Shown piece after piece: positions 9,600 through 17,288 of a DNA stretch of 64,000 bases. Positions within the stretch are counted from its first letter, which is position 1. Every line of letters starts with the position of its first letter. The notes under the pieces were generated by a model. The model worked only from the letters and a program-made list of their open reading frames with translations. It did not search any database and was not told the origin of the DNA. Position numbers and translations under genes: made by a program. Source of the DNA: Pectobacterium zantedeschiae (GTDB lineage Bacteria > Pseudomonadota > Gammaproteobacteria > Enterobacterales > Enterobacteriaceae); contig NZ_NWTM01000001.1 of the NCBI RefSeq assembly GCF_004137795.1, positions 806,001 through 870,000 of the forward strand, given 5' to 3'.

Positions 9600-9623
9600 A
9601 AACACCCGGTAAACCGGGTGTTT
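9600..9623 (-). terminator. Hairpin between asr and the ydgU-like gene
   Basis: A perfect 11-bp stem (AAACACCCGGT / ACCGGGTGTTT) with a 2-base loop lies 22 bases before the ydgU-like start. It ends in TTT on either strand and could terminate or attenuate transcription from asr into the small gene. Confidence 0.65.
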
Positions 9624-9687
9624 GATGGTTGCTCTACTACGATAAGCCCTTCGTTACGTGCTTTAAACTTGGGCTAACCGGAAGTAA

Positions 9688-9710
9688 CTCCTTCCCGATG
9701 GGGGAAGGAG
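9688..9710 (-). terminator. Hairpin just after asr
   Basis: CTCCTTCCC (9688-9696) pairs with GGGAAGGAG (9702-9710) 15 bases past the asr stop. No strong T-run follows. It may stabilise the 3' end or act together with the hairpin at 9600-9623. Confidence 0.5.
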
Positions 9711-9724
9711 AGGATGCTTACCGA

Positions 9725-10195
9725 TTACGCCGCTGGTGTTGTCTCAGCAGGTTTTGCAGTTTTAGCTTTCTTCACGTGTTTCTTGGCAGCCTGCGCTTTC
9801 TGTGCAGGAGCTGGTTTAGCTTTCTTCACGTGTTTCTTAGCAGCTTGCGCTTTCTGTGCAGGAGCTGGTTTAGCTTTCTTCACGTGTTTCTTAGCAGCTT
9901 GCGCTTTCTGTGCAGGAGCTGGTTTAGCTTTTTTCACGTGTTTCTTGGCAGCCTGCGCTTTCTGTGCAGGGGCTGGTTTGGCTTTCTTCACGTGTTTCTT
10001 GGCAGCTTGCGCCTTCTGTTCAGCGGCTGGTTTAGCTTTCTTCACCTGCTTTTTATGGTGAACAGCTTTAGCCGGAGCAGACGTGGTTGTCGTTGCAGAA
10101 GGCTGAACAGGTGCGCTGGTTACGGTATCCGCGGCAAACGCTACAGAGGACAGACCCAGTGCCGCACCTGCGATCATAACTAATACTTTATTCAT
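9725..10195 (-). CDS. asr: Acid-shock protein Asr with lysine-rich repeats
   Basis: Asr is a very basic periplasmic protein induced by acid, which E. coli needs for acid-tolerance induction. The signal peptide [20 protein letters not shown] ends just before A-ADT. A Thr/Ser/Pro linker follows, then five near-identical 18-residue repeats ([18 protein letters not shown] type). It is longer than the roughly 100-residue E. coli protein because of the extra repeats. MMM precedes Asn in the frame, and the third Met (10195) is chosen by comparison with E. coli Asr. An RstA box lies upstream and rstBA is the next operon. Confidence 0.88.
   Translation of the reverse strand: MNKVLVMIAGAALGLSSVAFAADTVTSAPVQPSATTTTSAPAKAVHHKKQVKKAKPAAEQKAQAAKKHVKKAKPAPAQKAQAAKKHVKKAKPAPAQKAQAAKKHVKKAKPAPAQKAQAAKKHVKKAKPAPAQKAQAAKKHVKKAKTAKPAETTPAA
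9767..10036. repeat. Five 54-bp tandem repeats inside asr
   Basis: The phrase TTTCTTCACGTG recurs every 54 bases at 9767, 9821, 9875 and 9983, with a one-base variant at 9929 (TTTTTTCACGTG) and a diverged copy at 10037. Copies differ by a few, mostly silent, bases. Each encodes 18 residues, so changes in copy number keep the frame. Confidence 0.93.
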
Positions 10196-10301
10196 CATCA
10201 TTTCCTCGTTATCTCATTCACGTTTCGTGACCCTCACGCGGGCCGTTGAAGAGAGAATAGGAGAAACCGAGGGCGGCTTCAGTGAGTGATTGGTTTCGGC
10301 A

Positions 10302-10315
10302 TGTAACCTAATGTA
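10302..10315 (-). promoter_or_regulatory. RstA box upstream of asr
   Basis: On the minus strand the site reads TACATTAGGTTACA, matching the published E. coli RstA consensus TACATNTNGTTACA at all but one defined base. It lies about 107 bases before the asr start and 58 bases before the tail-end hairpin of rstB. RstA is known to control asr in E. coli. Confidence 0.7.
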
Positions 10316-10345
10316 CAAGTCTGGAAGGGCGATAAATACATTGAA

Positions 10346-10368
10346 AGACAGCGGGGTTACCGCTGTCT
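10346..10368 (-). terminator. Terminator of rstAB
   Basis: A perfect 9-bp stem AGACAGCGG/CCGCTGTCT lies 5 bases past the rstB stop. On the transcript strand it is followed by TTTC, as in an intrinsic terminator. Confidence 0.75.
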
Positions 10369-10373
10369 GCGAA

Positions 10374-11687
10374 CTAGTGCTGAATGGCGATTGCTGCCTG
10401 CGTTGTAGCGGTTTTTATCGGCCAGCAGAAGCGGAAGCGAGCACCGCCGAGCGGACTTTCATCCACAGTAATACTGCCCTCGTAAGCCCGTGCGATGGCA
10501 TGAACAATCGCCAGCCCCAACCCACATCCGCCGCTGCTGTTCTCAATACCTGCCTCCAGACGGATAAACGGTTCAAAAACGCTTTCCCGGCTTTCGGGCG
10601 CAATGCCGGGGCCGTCATCTTCGACTTGCAGACAGGCGATATGCTCGGTGTCGGACGTCAGGCTAATATGCAATCGGCTATGGCAGAAGCGCAATCCATT
10701 GCCGATCAGGTTATTCAAGACCCGCTCCATCAGACGCAAATCGAGCGCACCAATCTGTGCCGAATGAGGCATGTCCAGCGAAATGTGTTTGTCAGGGTGG
10801 ATCAGCCTAAAATCGTCTACTTTTGCCTGTAGCCATGAAGGAATATCAATATTGGCAAGATGCAGCGTCACCTGTGGACGATCGAGTCTGGCATAGGTCA
10901 GTAGCTCATCAATCAGCGCTTCAAGTTGACCAATATCCCGATTTAACGCCTGCTGTTCGTCTTCTGTCAGATTGTCACTCATCGCCAGCCGATAGCGCAG
11001 TCTGACCAATGGCGTACGTAGTTCGTGCGCAATATTGTCAATTAACTGCTTTTTACTGTTGATGAGCTGGTTTAGGTTATCTGCCATCCGGTTGAAGGCG
11101 ATGCCGAGCCGAAATAGGCTTGAGGTGCTATCAAAGTGAATACGTTCTTCCAGATGACCATCCCCTAAACGCTGTGCGGCGTTCTCCAACTTGAGCATGG
11201 CCTGCCAATGTGGTCGCATCCATAGGAAAACCGGCAACGCCAGTGACAGCCCGATGAGCATCACTAACAGTAAATCCAGCAGCCGCATTTCGTGCAGGAA
11301 GAACAGATAAGGAATAGGGCCTACGGCGAGAACATAATGGCTGCGGGGGATGCGTTGGATAAACGTGTATTCATCATCCAGCGCGACAATCTCCCCTTGG
11401 TTCAGACGTTGCCGATTCTTGGGACTCAACGCGTATTTACTTACCGGCTCGATATGCAATTTGAACGATAGGTTTAGGTCAAGCTGGCTAATGGTTTTAT
11501 GCCATTCGCGAGGTGGAATAGCGCGCAGCTCATTACGGATGAGATACAGCGAGCTTTTCATCAGGTCATCCATGGACTGACGCCCGGCGCGTTCAGCCGT
11601 CACCTTATAAACCAGCCCGACCAGTAGCGTCATGACGACAAAACAGGCGAACAGCAATAGAAAAAACTGGATGAACAGCTTTCTCAT
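10374..11687 (-). CDS. rstB: Sensor histidine kinase RstB
   Basis: This inner-membrane sensor phosphorylates RstA. The 437 residues contain an N-terminal membrane segment (FIQFFLLLFACFVVMTLLVG), a periplasmic sensor domain, a second membrane segment (LLDLLLVMLIGLSLALPVFL), a HAMP region, the phosphorylated His in IDNIAHELRTPL, and an ATPase domain with N box (LNNLIGNGLRF), DDGPGI and GLGLAI. Its start overlaps the rstA stop by 4 bases. Here rstB is followed by its own target asr, an order that fits a stress-sensing locus. Confidence 0.92.
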   Translation of the reverse strand: MRKLFIQFFLLLFACFVVMTLLVGLVYKVTAERAGRQSMDDLMKSSLYLIRNELRAIPPREWHKTISQLDLNLSFKLHIEPVSKYALSPKNRQRLNQGEIVALDDEYTFIQRIPRSHYVLAVGPIPYLFFLHEMRLLDLLLVMLIGLSLALPVFLWMRPHWQAMLKLENAAQRLGDGHLEERIHFDSTSSLFRLGIAFNRMADNLNQLINSKKQLIDNIAHELRTPLVRLRYRLAMSDNLTEDEQQALNRDIGQLEALIDELLTYARLDRPQVTLHLANIDIPSWLQAKVDDFRLIHPDKHISLDMPHSAQIGALDLRLMERVLNNLIGNGLRFCHSRLHISLTSDTEHIACLQVEDDGPGIAPESRESVFEPFIRLEAGIENSSGGCGLGLAIVHAIARAYEGSITVDESPLGGARFRFCWPIKTATTQAAIAIQH

Positions 11688-12421
11688 AGCGTAACGCTCT
11701 CCCAGGTGTTGGGGGCAAACAGATAACCTTTGTTGCGTACCGTTTTGATACGGAACGGCTCTAACGGGTTGTCGTACAGTTTTTTGCGCAGGCGGGAAAT
11801 GGCGACGTCAATGCTGCGATCCATGCCGTCGTAGGTCACGCCGCGCAGATTTTTCAGCAGCGCATCCCGATCCATGATGTGACCGGCATGGGTCGCCAAC
11901 TGCCAGAGGAGATCGAAATCCGCGGTCGATAACACGATATGCTCTTGCCCTAATGTTACTTCCCGATTGACCGGGTCGATGCAGAGCAGGCCAAAGTGCA
12001 GTGATTTATGCACCTGCAACGCGGCGGGCGCTGTATTTTCTACCACCGTTTGTGGTGTAGCGGCGTATTGCCGCAAATGCAGGCGCAGGCGGGCGAGTAA
12101 TACGGCGGGTGGCGTGGTTTTCAGAATGTAATCATCTGCACCCATTTCCAGCGCCAGAATATGATTCATGTCGCTGTCCAACGATGTCAGCAGCACAATC
12201 GGGCCACTGTACTGTGGCCGCAACTCCCGGCATATGGTCATCCCGTCTTTGCCGGGCAACATAATATCCAGCAGCACAAGGTCAGGCTGCTGCTGTTCAA
12301 TAAAGGCTAATGCCTGATCGCCTCGTGCTTCGACCTGAACATCAATGTCATGCTTGCCGAGGTAGGCAGCGATCAATTTTCCAACTTCGGTATCATCTTC
12401 TATGAAAACAATCTTATGCAT
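11684..12421 (-). CDS. rstA: Response regulator RstA (OmpR family)
   Basis: The 245-residue regulator has a receiver domain with the acidic pair EDD at 8-10, phospho-acceptor Asp52 in LLDIMLPG and the conserved Lys, followed by an OmpR-type winged helix (LRGVTYDGMDRSIDVAISRL, RNKGYLFAP). In enteric bacteria rstA belongs to the PhoPQ regulon, and the protein controls asr among other genes. It is co-transcribed with rstB. Confidence 0.93.
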   Translation of the reverse strand: MHKIVFIEDDTEVGKLIAAYLGKHDIDVQVEARGDQALAFIEQQQPDLVLLDIMLPGKDGMTICRELRPQYSGPIVLLTSLDSDMNHILALEMGADDYILKTTPPAVLLARLRLHLRQYAATPQTVVENTAPAALQVHKSLHFGLLCIDPVNREVTLGQEHIVLSTADFDLLWQLATHAGHIMDRDALLKNLRGVTYDGMDRSIDVAISRLRKKLYDNPLEPFRIKTVRNKGYLFAPNTWESVTL

Positions 12422-12501
12422 GGTCTCTACGTCATCTCCATCTCACTACGCATAGCATAGCTTGATGATAGGTCATAAACGAGATATGAAGCGTAAATGG
12501 G

Positions 12502-12518
12502 TATTAACTATTTGTTTA
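12502..12518. promoter_or_regulatory. Weak PhoP-box-like direct repeat upstream of rstA
   Basis: TATTAA (12502-12507) and TGTTTA (12513-12518) are spaced 11 bases apart, like the PhoP box (TGTTTA, 5 bases, TGTTTA). The left half matches only 4 of 6 and the site reads rightward, away from rstA. Listed because rstA is a PhoP target in E. coli. Confidence 0.3.
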
Positions 12519-12642
12519 CCTATCCAAATTAGATAAGCTGCGGTGCGTGTTTTTTTAGGCAATATTGCACCTGACTTCTCATCATTTACCGAGAACGGCC
12601 ACGCCACAATTACCGATTATTCCACAGGAAACCGCGCTGAAG

Positions 12643-13839
12643 ATGAAACCGATTGACCAGATAAACAGCTGGATGCAGGAAGCTTTACGCCCTTATTTTG
12701 GGTTGGAACCATTATCGGCCGAATGGGATATTTTAACCGTTCGTGACGGCTATTTTATCTGCTTTGATTGCGACACGATCCGCAAGCGCATTACCGCTAC
12801 CTCGCTAAATTATCAGGAGGAAGATGTCATTATTCAAACGCGTGGGCGTGAGGTTATTCTGCCGAGAACTGCACGAGGTAAAGAAAAAAAGCTGAATTAC
12901 ACCAGCGTTTCCAGTGTGAAGGCCGATGGCGTTGTGTTCTCTGCGGGCGTCAGATCGCTGAACTCGGGAAATTACGGTTACATCAACGCCAGCAATTACC
13001 GAAACTCTATTCGACTACCGTTGCCGGAATATCGGCATTTGGTCAGCAAAGAAGAAATTGTCGACTGGCTGCAATCTTATCGCGAGCGCTTGCCCGCTGA
13101 TTACGCGCATAAGCTGGAACGGTTGACGCATATGAAAAATCAGCAACATAAAACCATTCCGGGCGATATTTTTCGGGTTGAAATAGACTTACATACCGAT
13201 GGCTATGTTCTGGTTATTGGTAACCTGCGTCAGATGCAAAAGGACGCGCTGTTTGCTGAACACAGCATCTGGAACGATGTGATGACGATGCCGCTGTTTG
13301 TTCGGCCTTACCTTTTTCGCACCACCGTGCGTAATCTCACCTTGTCGGAGATTGTGGCGTCGCCCTTGTCTGAAAAATGCTGGATCGTTATGGATGACGC
13401 CTTTCTGCGTGGCAACTACGAATATGTGGGATCGAAGACATTGGCGGAAGACGACATCCTGTTCCCGGTGGGCTATGGATCCAGTATCAGCGCACAGAAA
13501 AGCGACTATCGCCTGTCGTGGGGGCCTTGTTCGATCAATAAAGCCAGCCAGGATACGGTTTTCAGAGCCGGACGCAGTTATATGAACAATGGCGCTTATA
13601 GCAGCATGTCAGCCGAATCCTTTGCCGATAGGGGTTTTCCTGACTACGATAAAACGCTACTCAATCCAGAGCACCGTGAAGCATGGGAACAGGTCCTGGC
13701 TGAATTTGGTTTGCTGCCCGATACCACCTACGATGCGTTTGCCCAACATTCTGGGGGGATGACGCGTGCGGCCTACCTGACATATGTCGCCGAGCATAAA
13801 GCCTACCAGCGCAAGGGCCGTGCGAAGAAAAAAGCATGA
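12643..13839 (+). CDS. Uncharacterised protein, possible Imm26-like middle
   Basis: I do not recognise this 398-residue cytoplasmic protein as a whole. There is no signal peptide or membrane segment. A middle stretch starting at IPGDIFRVEIDLHTDGYVLV and ending near ILFPVGYG has the flavour of Imm26-type immunity proteins, whose domains start with GDIFR-like text. The C-terminus is Lys-rich (RKGRAKKKA). The ATG at 12643 is chosen. The frame opens at a TTG at 12565, but no ribosome site favours it. It stands alone between rstA and the YceI gene, with no toxin gene beside it. Confidence 0.7.
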   Translation: MKPIDQINSWMQEALRPYFGLEPLSAEWDILTVRDGYFICFDCDTIRKRITATSLNYQEEDVIIQTRGREVILPRTARGKEKKLNYTSVSSVKADGVVFSAGVRSLNSGNYGYINASNYRNSIRLPLPEYRHLVSKEEIVDWLQSYRERLPADYAHKLERLTHMKNQQHKTIPGDIFRVEIDLHTDGYVLVIGNLRQMQKDALFAEHSIWNDVMTMPLFVRPYLFRTTVRNLTLSEIVASPLSEKCWIVMDDAFLRGNYEYVGSKTLAEDDILFPVGYGSSISAQKSDYRLSWGPCSINKASQDTVFRAGRSYMNNGAYSSMSAESFADRGFPDYDKTLLNPEHREAWEQVLAEFGLLPDTTYDAFAQHSGGMTRAAYLTYVAEHKAYQRKGRAKKKA

Positions 13840-13860
13840 AATAGCGCCAGAGAGCTTATT

Positions 13861-13888
13861 GGACGGGGCGTTAACGCAAAACCCGTCC
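13861..13888 (+). terminator. Hairpin after the 398-residue protein gene
   Basis: GGACGGG (13861-13867) pairs with CCCGTCC (13882-13888) 21 bases past the stop. There is no T-run, so it may be a weak or factor-assisted end. Confidence 0.4.
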
Positions 13889-13998
13889 ACCATGAATTCT
13901 CCGTGTTTTCTCCGCGTCGAGAAAAATAATAACGATTGACCGAATAAATTCCTCCTCCTGAGCGTTTACACGTTGTTTATTCTGAGGAGAGTCCTGCT

Positions 13999-14574
13999 AT
14001 GACGCGCATCGTTCCTGTATTGACCATCGGGCTGCTTATCAGCCCACTGTTGCATGCTATGCCGCTCAACTACACTGTTGCTACTGATAACACCGTCATT
14101 GCGCTTTCATGGCAAGCATTTGGTCACCCGTCACAAGCCTCTCTCGACGGCGTGACAGGCAATATCACACTGGATGCTGAAAAGGAAATGAATGACCGTA
14201 TTGATGTGAAAATTCCCATCACGACGCTACAGGCTTCCAACAGTCTGTTGACCTACCAGTTAAAAAGCAGCCTGTTTTTTGATGCTGAGCACTATCCCGA
14301 TATTACTTTCACCAGTAGCAGGGTGGTGGCGCTGGGGCAAGGTCACTTTAGGGTTTTTGGTTCACTGTCGGTAAAAAACGTCCAACGTCCGGTCATTCTG
14401 GAAGCCACGCTTGAAGAACAGGGCGGAACCTCATCGCATGACGGCTCGCTGTCTCTTCATGCCACTACCGCGATTTCACGCTCGTCTTTTAACATGGACC
14501 GATTTACTGGCGTGGTGGACGATCGTGTAGCGATTAATATTGAAATCCGGGCGAAAGCCCGACACACCGTATAA
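13999..14574 (+). CDS. YceI family periplasmic protein
   Basis: This 191-residue member of the YceI lipocalin-like family, whose barrel binds isoprenoid lipids, has a signal peptide ending near LHA-MPL. The family signature is readable: SWQAFGHPSQASLDGVTGNI, FDAEHYPDITFTSSRV, GSLSVKNVQRPVILEA and AISRSSFNMD. GAGGAGAG sits 10 bases before the ATG. It is convergent with an ECF sigma/anti-sigma operon. YceI genes often neighbour ECF systems or cytochrome b561 genes, so regulation by that sigma factor is possible but unproven. Confidence 0.88.
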   Translation: MTRIVPVLTIGLLISPLLHAMPLNYTVATDNTVIALSWQAFGHPSQASLDGVTGNITLDAEKEMNDRIDVKIPITTLQASNSLLTYQLKSSLFFDAEHYPDITFTSSRVVALGQGHFRVFGSLSVKNVQRPVILEATLEEQGGTSSHDGSLSLHATTAISRSSFNMDRFTGVVDDRVAINIEIRAKARHTV

Positions 14575-14580
14575 ATATGT

Positions 14581-14616
14581 GCCCTCCACTGGCGTAGTCG
14601 TCCGTGCGTGGAGGGC
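14581..14616. terminator. Bidirectional terminator hairpin
   Basis: A perfect 9-bp stem GCCCTCCAC/GTGGAGGGC lies between the convergent yceI-like and anti-sigma genes. Confidence 0.6.
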
Positions 14617-14626
14617 AGATCTCTGT

Positions 14627-15430
14627 TTATGCCAGCGATGCTTGTAGCTTGAGTGCGCTTTCTGTCAGCGGCGTAGCAGGGCTACGGCCAATTAATACGA
14701 ACTGATAGCCGCGATCGCGCCACCAGACAACCTGCATATCATGGCGTTGCTCATTTTTAAGCGCAGTGGCAGTGGCTTGATGATCGGGGGAAATACACAA
14801 GGCCATCGGTCCATATTTGGCATGCATCCAGGTAATCTGTGCAATCGAGGTATTGTCGTAACTCAGCAGACGTACCATTTTCAACTCTGCGTCGTGAAGC
14901 ATCAGCTGTTGTTCATTGAGAGGTAGTCCAATGTCCTGAGCAGTTCGAGACAGCCCACTCTGCAAGGTCTGTGCGGAGCTGTCCGCATCGAGTAGGGTTT
15001 TAGCGCTGTACAGTGACATATACTGGGCTTCAAGATCGCGAATTTTTTCGCTGTCGCTGAAAGCGGACTGGGAAAAACGTGCGAAGTAGCCCAGTCCAGA
15101 ACCCATGACCAGAAAACTGAGTGACGCGGCAATTAGCGAGCGGCGGCTGACTCCCGCGTGAGATGAGGAGGGGCTGGATGTTGGCACTGTCGTCACTAAT
15201 GCCTCAAGTCTGGTTTGCATCTTCGCCTCAGGCGCTTTGTCGAGTAATGGGGCGAAGGCTTCTTCAAAATCAAACTGGCTTTTCATCAGCTCGGCGGTGC
15301 GCTCGGAAAGCCGTTCGTCTCCCTCAAGCAATGTCTTGAATCTTTGCGCATCGGCCTCATTCATCTCGCCATCCAGCCAGGCAACAATGGCTTCGTCACT
15401 GTAAGGGGGAGTAAAACGCATGGATTTCAA
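14627..15430 (-). CDS. Anti-sigma factor, single membrane span
   Basis: This partner of the ECF sigma factor has 267 residues. The cytoplasmic N-terminal domain has the anti-sigma pattern (DEAIVAWLDGEMNEADAQRF), one membrane span lies near residues 98-117 (SLIAASLSFLVMGSGLGYFA), and a periplasmic part follows. The zinc ligands of ZAS-type anti-sigmas (HxxxCxxC) are absent. The TTG at 15430 is preferred over the ATG at 15421 because AGGAG lies 8 bases before the TTG, which overlaps the sigma stop codon (TTGA on the minus strand). This suggests translational coupling. The signal sensed is unknown. Confidence 0.8.
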   Translation of the reverse strand: MKSMRFTPPYSDEAIVAWLDGEMNEADAQRFKTLLEGDERLSERTAELMKSQFDFEEAFAPLLDKAPEAKMQTRLEALVTTVPTSSPSSSHAGVSRRSLIAASLSFLVMGSGLGYFARFSQSAFSDSEKIRDLEAQYMSLYSAKTLLDADSSAQTLQSGLSRTAQDIGLPLNEQQLMLHDAELKMVRLLSYDNTSIAQITWMHAKYGPMALCISPDHQATATALKNEQRHDMQVVWWRDRGYQFVLIGRSPATPLTESALKLQASLA

Positions 15431-15942
15431 GACAGTTTCTCCTTTGTCGACGGTGGGGTATCAACTGATCTAGCCAGCGTCCCCCGCGCGGCGGCCAGTC
15501 GGCTCATAATGGTGCCGATCGGTACCGATAGCGTGTCTGCCGCCTCCTGATAGGTAAACCCTTCGACATAAACTAAAAATACGGTATTGCGCTGTGCTTC
15601 TGGAAGCGCGCTGACGCGCTGCATTATTTTCTGGTAATGCAGACGATCGTTGTCCCGCTCATGGGTATCCGGGGCCAGTAATTCCTTGCTTTCGATAAAT
15701 CCTTGCCCCTGACGTACGCGGCGGGCGCGCAGTTCGGAAATCCATATTGAGTGGAGAATGGAGAACAGCCATCTGTCGATTCGGGTACCTGGAGTAAATT
15801 GTGTACTCTTTTCAAGCGCACGAACGCAGGTGGACTGGACTAACTCCTCGGCAACTTCATGGCTGCGCGACAGAACTAGCCCATAACGCCACAGGCGTGT
15901 TAGGTGTGCAGTAAGCTGCTGGCGAACTTCACTGGTAGTGAT
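15427..15942 (-). CDS. ECF-type RNA polymerase sigma factor, apparent ATC start
   Basis: The protein has sigma region 2 (HEVAEELVQSTCVRALEKS, RIDRWLFSILHSIWISELRA) and region 4 (RVSALPEAQRNTVFLVYVEG, FTYQEAADTLSVPIGTIMSR). The frame opens after a TAG at 15961-15963. No ATG, GTG or TTG occurs before an ATG at 15624, which would remove all of region 2. An ATC at 15940-15942 lies 8 bases after GAGG and gives ITTSEVRQQLTAHLTRLWRYG, the right N-terminus for this family. A rare AUC start is therefore the best reading; a sequencing error in the start codon is the alternative. The gene lies 30 bases after folM and is coupled to the anti-sigma gene. Confidence 0.8.
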   Translation of the reverse strand: MTTSEVRQQLTAHLTRLWRYGLVLSRSHEVAEELVQSTCVRALEKSTQFTPGTRIDRWLFSILHSIWISELRARRVRQGQGFIESKELLAPDTHERDNDRLHYQKIMQRVSALPEAQRNTVFLVYVEGFTYQEAADTLSVPIGTIMSRLAAARGTLARSVDTPPSTKEKLS

Positions 15943-15972
15943 TTTCTTATCCTCACGTTGCTACTCAAGGCG

Positions 15973-16695
15973 CTAGCGCAAGGCTCGCCCACCATCCACG
16001 CCCAGCGTTTTCCCTGTGACATAGCGGCTGTTAAGCAGATAGTCCACCAGTTGGACAATCTCCTCTTCGCCGGGTGCGATTTTCATCAATGATTTTTCCA
16101 ACGCCTGTTGACGATATGCTTCGTCATCCTGTTCCTTAAACAGGATTAAACCGGGAGCAATGGCGTTGACCTTCACTTCCGGCGCCAGCTTGCGGGCAAA
16201 CGAGCGCGTCATGTTATCCAGTGCTGCTTTGCTAGCGGCATAGGCGATGTGTTTCTCGCTGCCTTTTTCAACCACGTAATCCGTCAGATGAATAATATCC
16301 GCGCCAGCAATACCTTGCCCACGCAGACAGGATTCCAGCAGTTGGTTGAGCAAATAGGGCGTATAGACATGAATTTGCAGCATATCGGCCAGCGTCTGTT
16401 CCGGTGGCGTGGAGGGGCTTTCTGGCTCCCAGCGGCTGGCATTATGAATAATGGCACGTAGGTGCGGTGTGAGCGATTGGATTTTCTCAGCAAACGCGTA
16501 GATGTTTTCCGTGGTGGAAAAATCGGCGGATAGACAAGTGGCGCCGTCTTGCTCTAGCGCGTCCAATTCGGGATAAGGCGTGCGATAGCTGAGTATAACC
16601 GGAGTCGACTGCGCGAGGAACGAACGCGCCAGTGCCAGTCCAATACGCCGTGCGCCGCCGGTAATCAACACGGGAGCAGAAGAAAAAGTTGTCAC
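15973..16695 (-). CDS. folM: Dihydromonapterin reductase FolM
   Basis: FolM is a short-chain reductase that uses NADPH to make tetrahydromonapterin and has some dihydrofolate reductase activity. It has 240 residues with the cofactor motif TGGARRIG near residue 12, HNAS in place of NNAG, and the catalytic YAASKAA. DYVVEKGSEKHIAYAASKAA reads as a near copy of the E. coli protein. The start is a GTG at 16695 with GAGGAG upstream. folM neighbours rstA in E. coli too. Here it appears to lead the operon with the ECF sigma pair. Confidence 0.9.
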   Translation of the reverse strand: MTTFSSAPVLITGGARRIGLALARSFLAQSTPVILSYRTPYPELDALEQDGATCLSADFSTTENIYAFAEKIQSLTPHLRAIIHNASRWEPESPSTPPEQTLADMLQIHVYTPYLLNQLLESCLRGQGIAGADIIHLTDYVVEKGSEKHIAYAASKAALDNMTRSFARKLAPEVKVNAIAPGLILFKEQDDEAYRQQALEKSLMKIAPGEEEIVQLVDYLLNSRYVTGKTLGVDGGRALR

Positions 16696-16833
16696 AATTA
16701 GGTCTCCTCAACACGCTAGTCAAAAAGGGGCGAACCGTGACAATATACCTGAATTAACCAGTATACAGGTTATGGTTTTATACCCGTCAGGGTAGTACGC
16801 AACAAACCACTGGCGAAGAGGAGAAAAGGGAAT

Positions 16834-17250
16834 ATGGACAAATCCCCTGAGTTTACCAGTTCCAGTGAGCCACTCTGTCTGGACTACACGGATTATTTGG
16901 CGGCATTGTGCAACAAACGTTGGCGTTTCGTGGATGCGATGTACGGCGTGATGCCGATTTTTGGCATGGTGACCAAGATGGCATCCGCTCGGCAGAGTGC
17001 GCCGAAAGAGCGTCTGAAGGCTCTGGCATTACAGGTGCTCTCTACGCAGGTGAGTGATGAAACCAATATCATCAGGCTGATTACGCTGGCACGTCAGCAA
17101 GGCTTGAACGCGTTTGATATCCAACTGCCTTATGCGCTGACGAACGAACAACTGAGCGCCATTATCGGCGAATGTGACACGGCGCTGGATTTAACGCTGC
17201 GGGATGAACGTTTGTCCGTCCGGTTTAAAATGCCAGCCGTGCAACATTAG
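16834..17250 (+). CDS. Uncharacterised 138-residue protein
   Basis: I do not recognise a family. The protein is soluble with no signal peptide. The N-terminal half is helical (YTDYLAALCNKRWRFVDAMYG), and the C-terminal half is an alpha/beta segment ending in LTLRDERLSVRFKM. A strong AGGAGA lies about 11 bases before the ATG. It is divergent from folM and stands alone before the convergent dauA. Confidence 0.65.
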   Translation: MDKSPEFTSSSEPLCLDYTDYLAALCNKRWRFVDAMYGVMPIFGMVTKMASARQSAPKERLKALALQVLSTQVSDETNIIRLITLARQQGLNAFDIQLPYALTNEQLSAIIGECDTALDLTLRDERLSVRFKMPAVQH

Positions 17251-17288
17251 CACGGCGTGGCCTGCACAATATTTCTACTATGGTTCTG

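Noticed and set aside
9714-10061. Cys/Phe-rich repeat ORF on the plus strand
   Set aside because: It is the antisense of the asr repeats; the minus-strand protein has a signal peptide and matches Asr.
15624-15821. 65-residue minus-strand frame inside the sigma gene
   Set aside because: Shadow frame; the sigma region 2 text is in the other frame. It also gives no support for a programmed frameshift.
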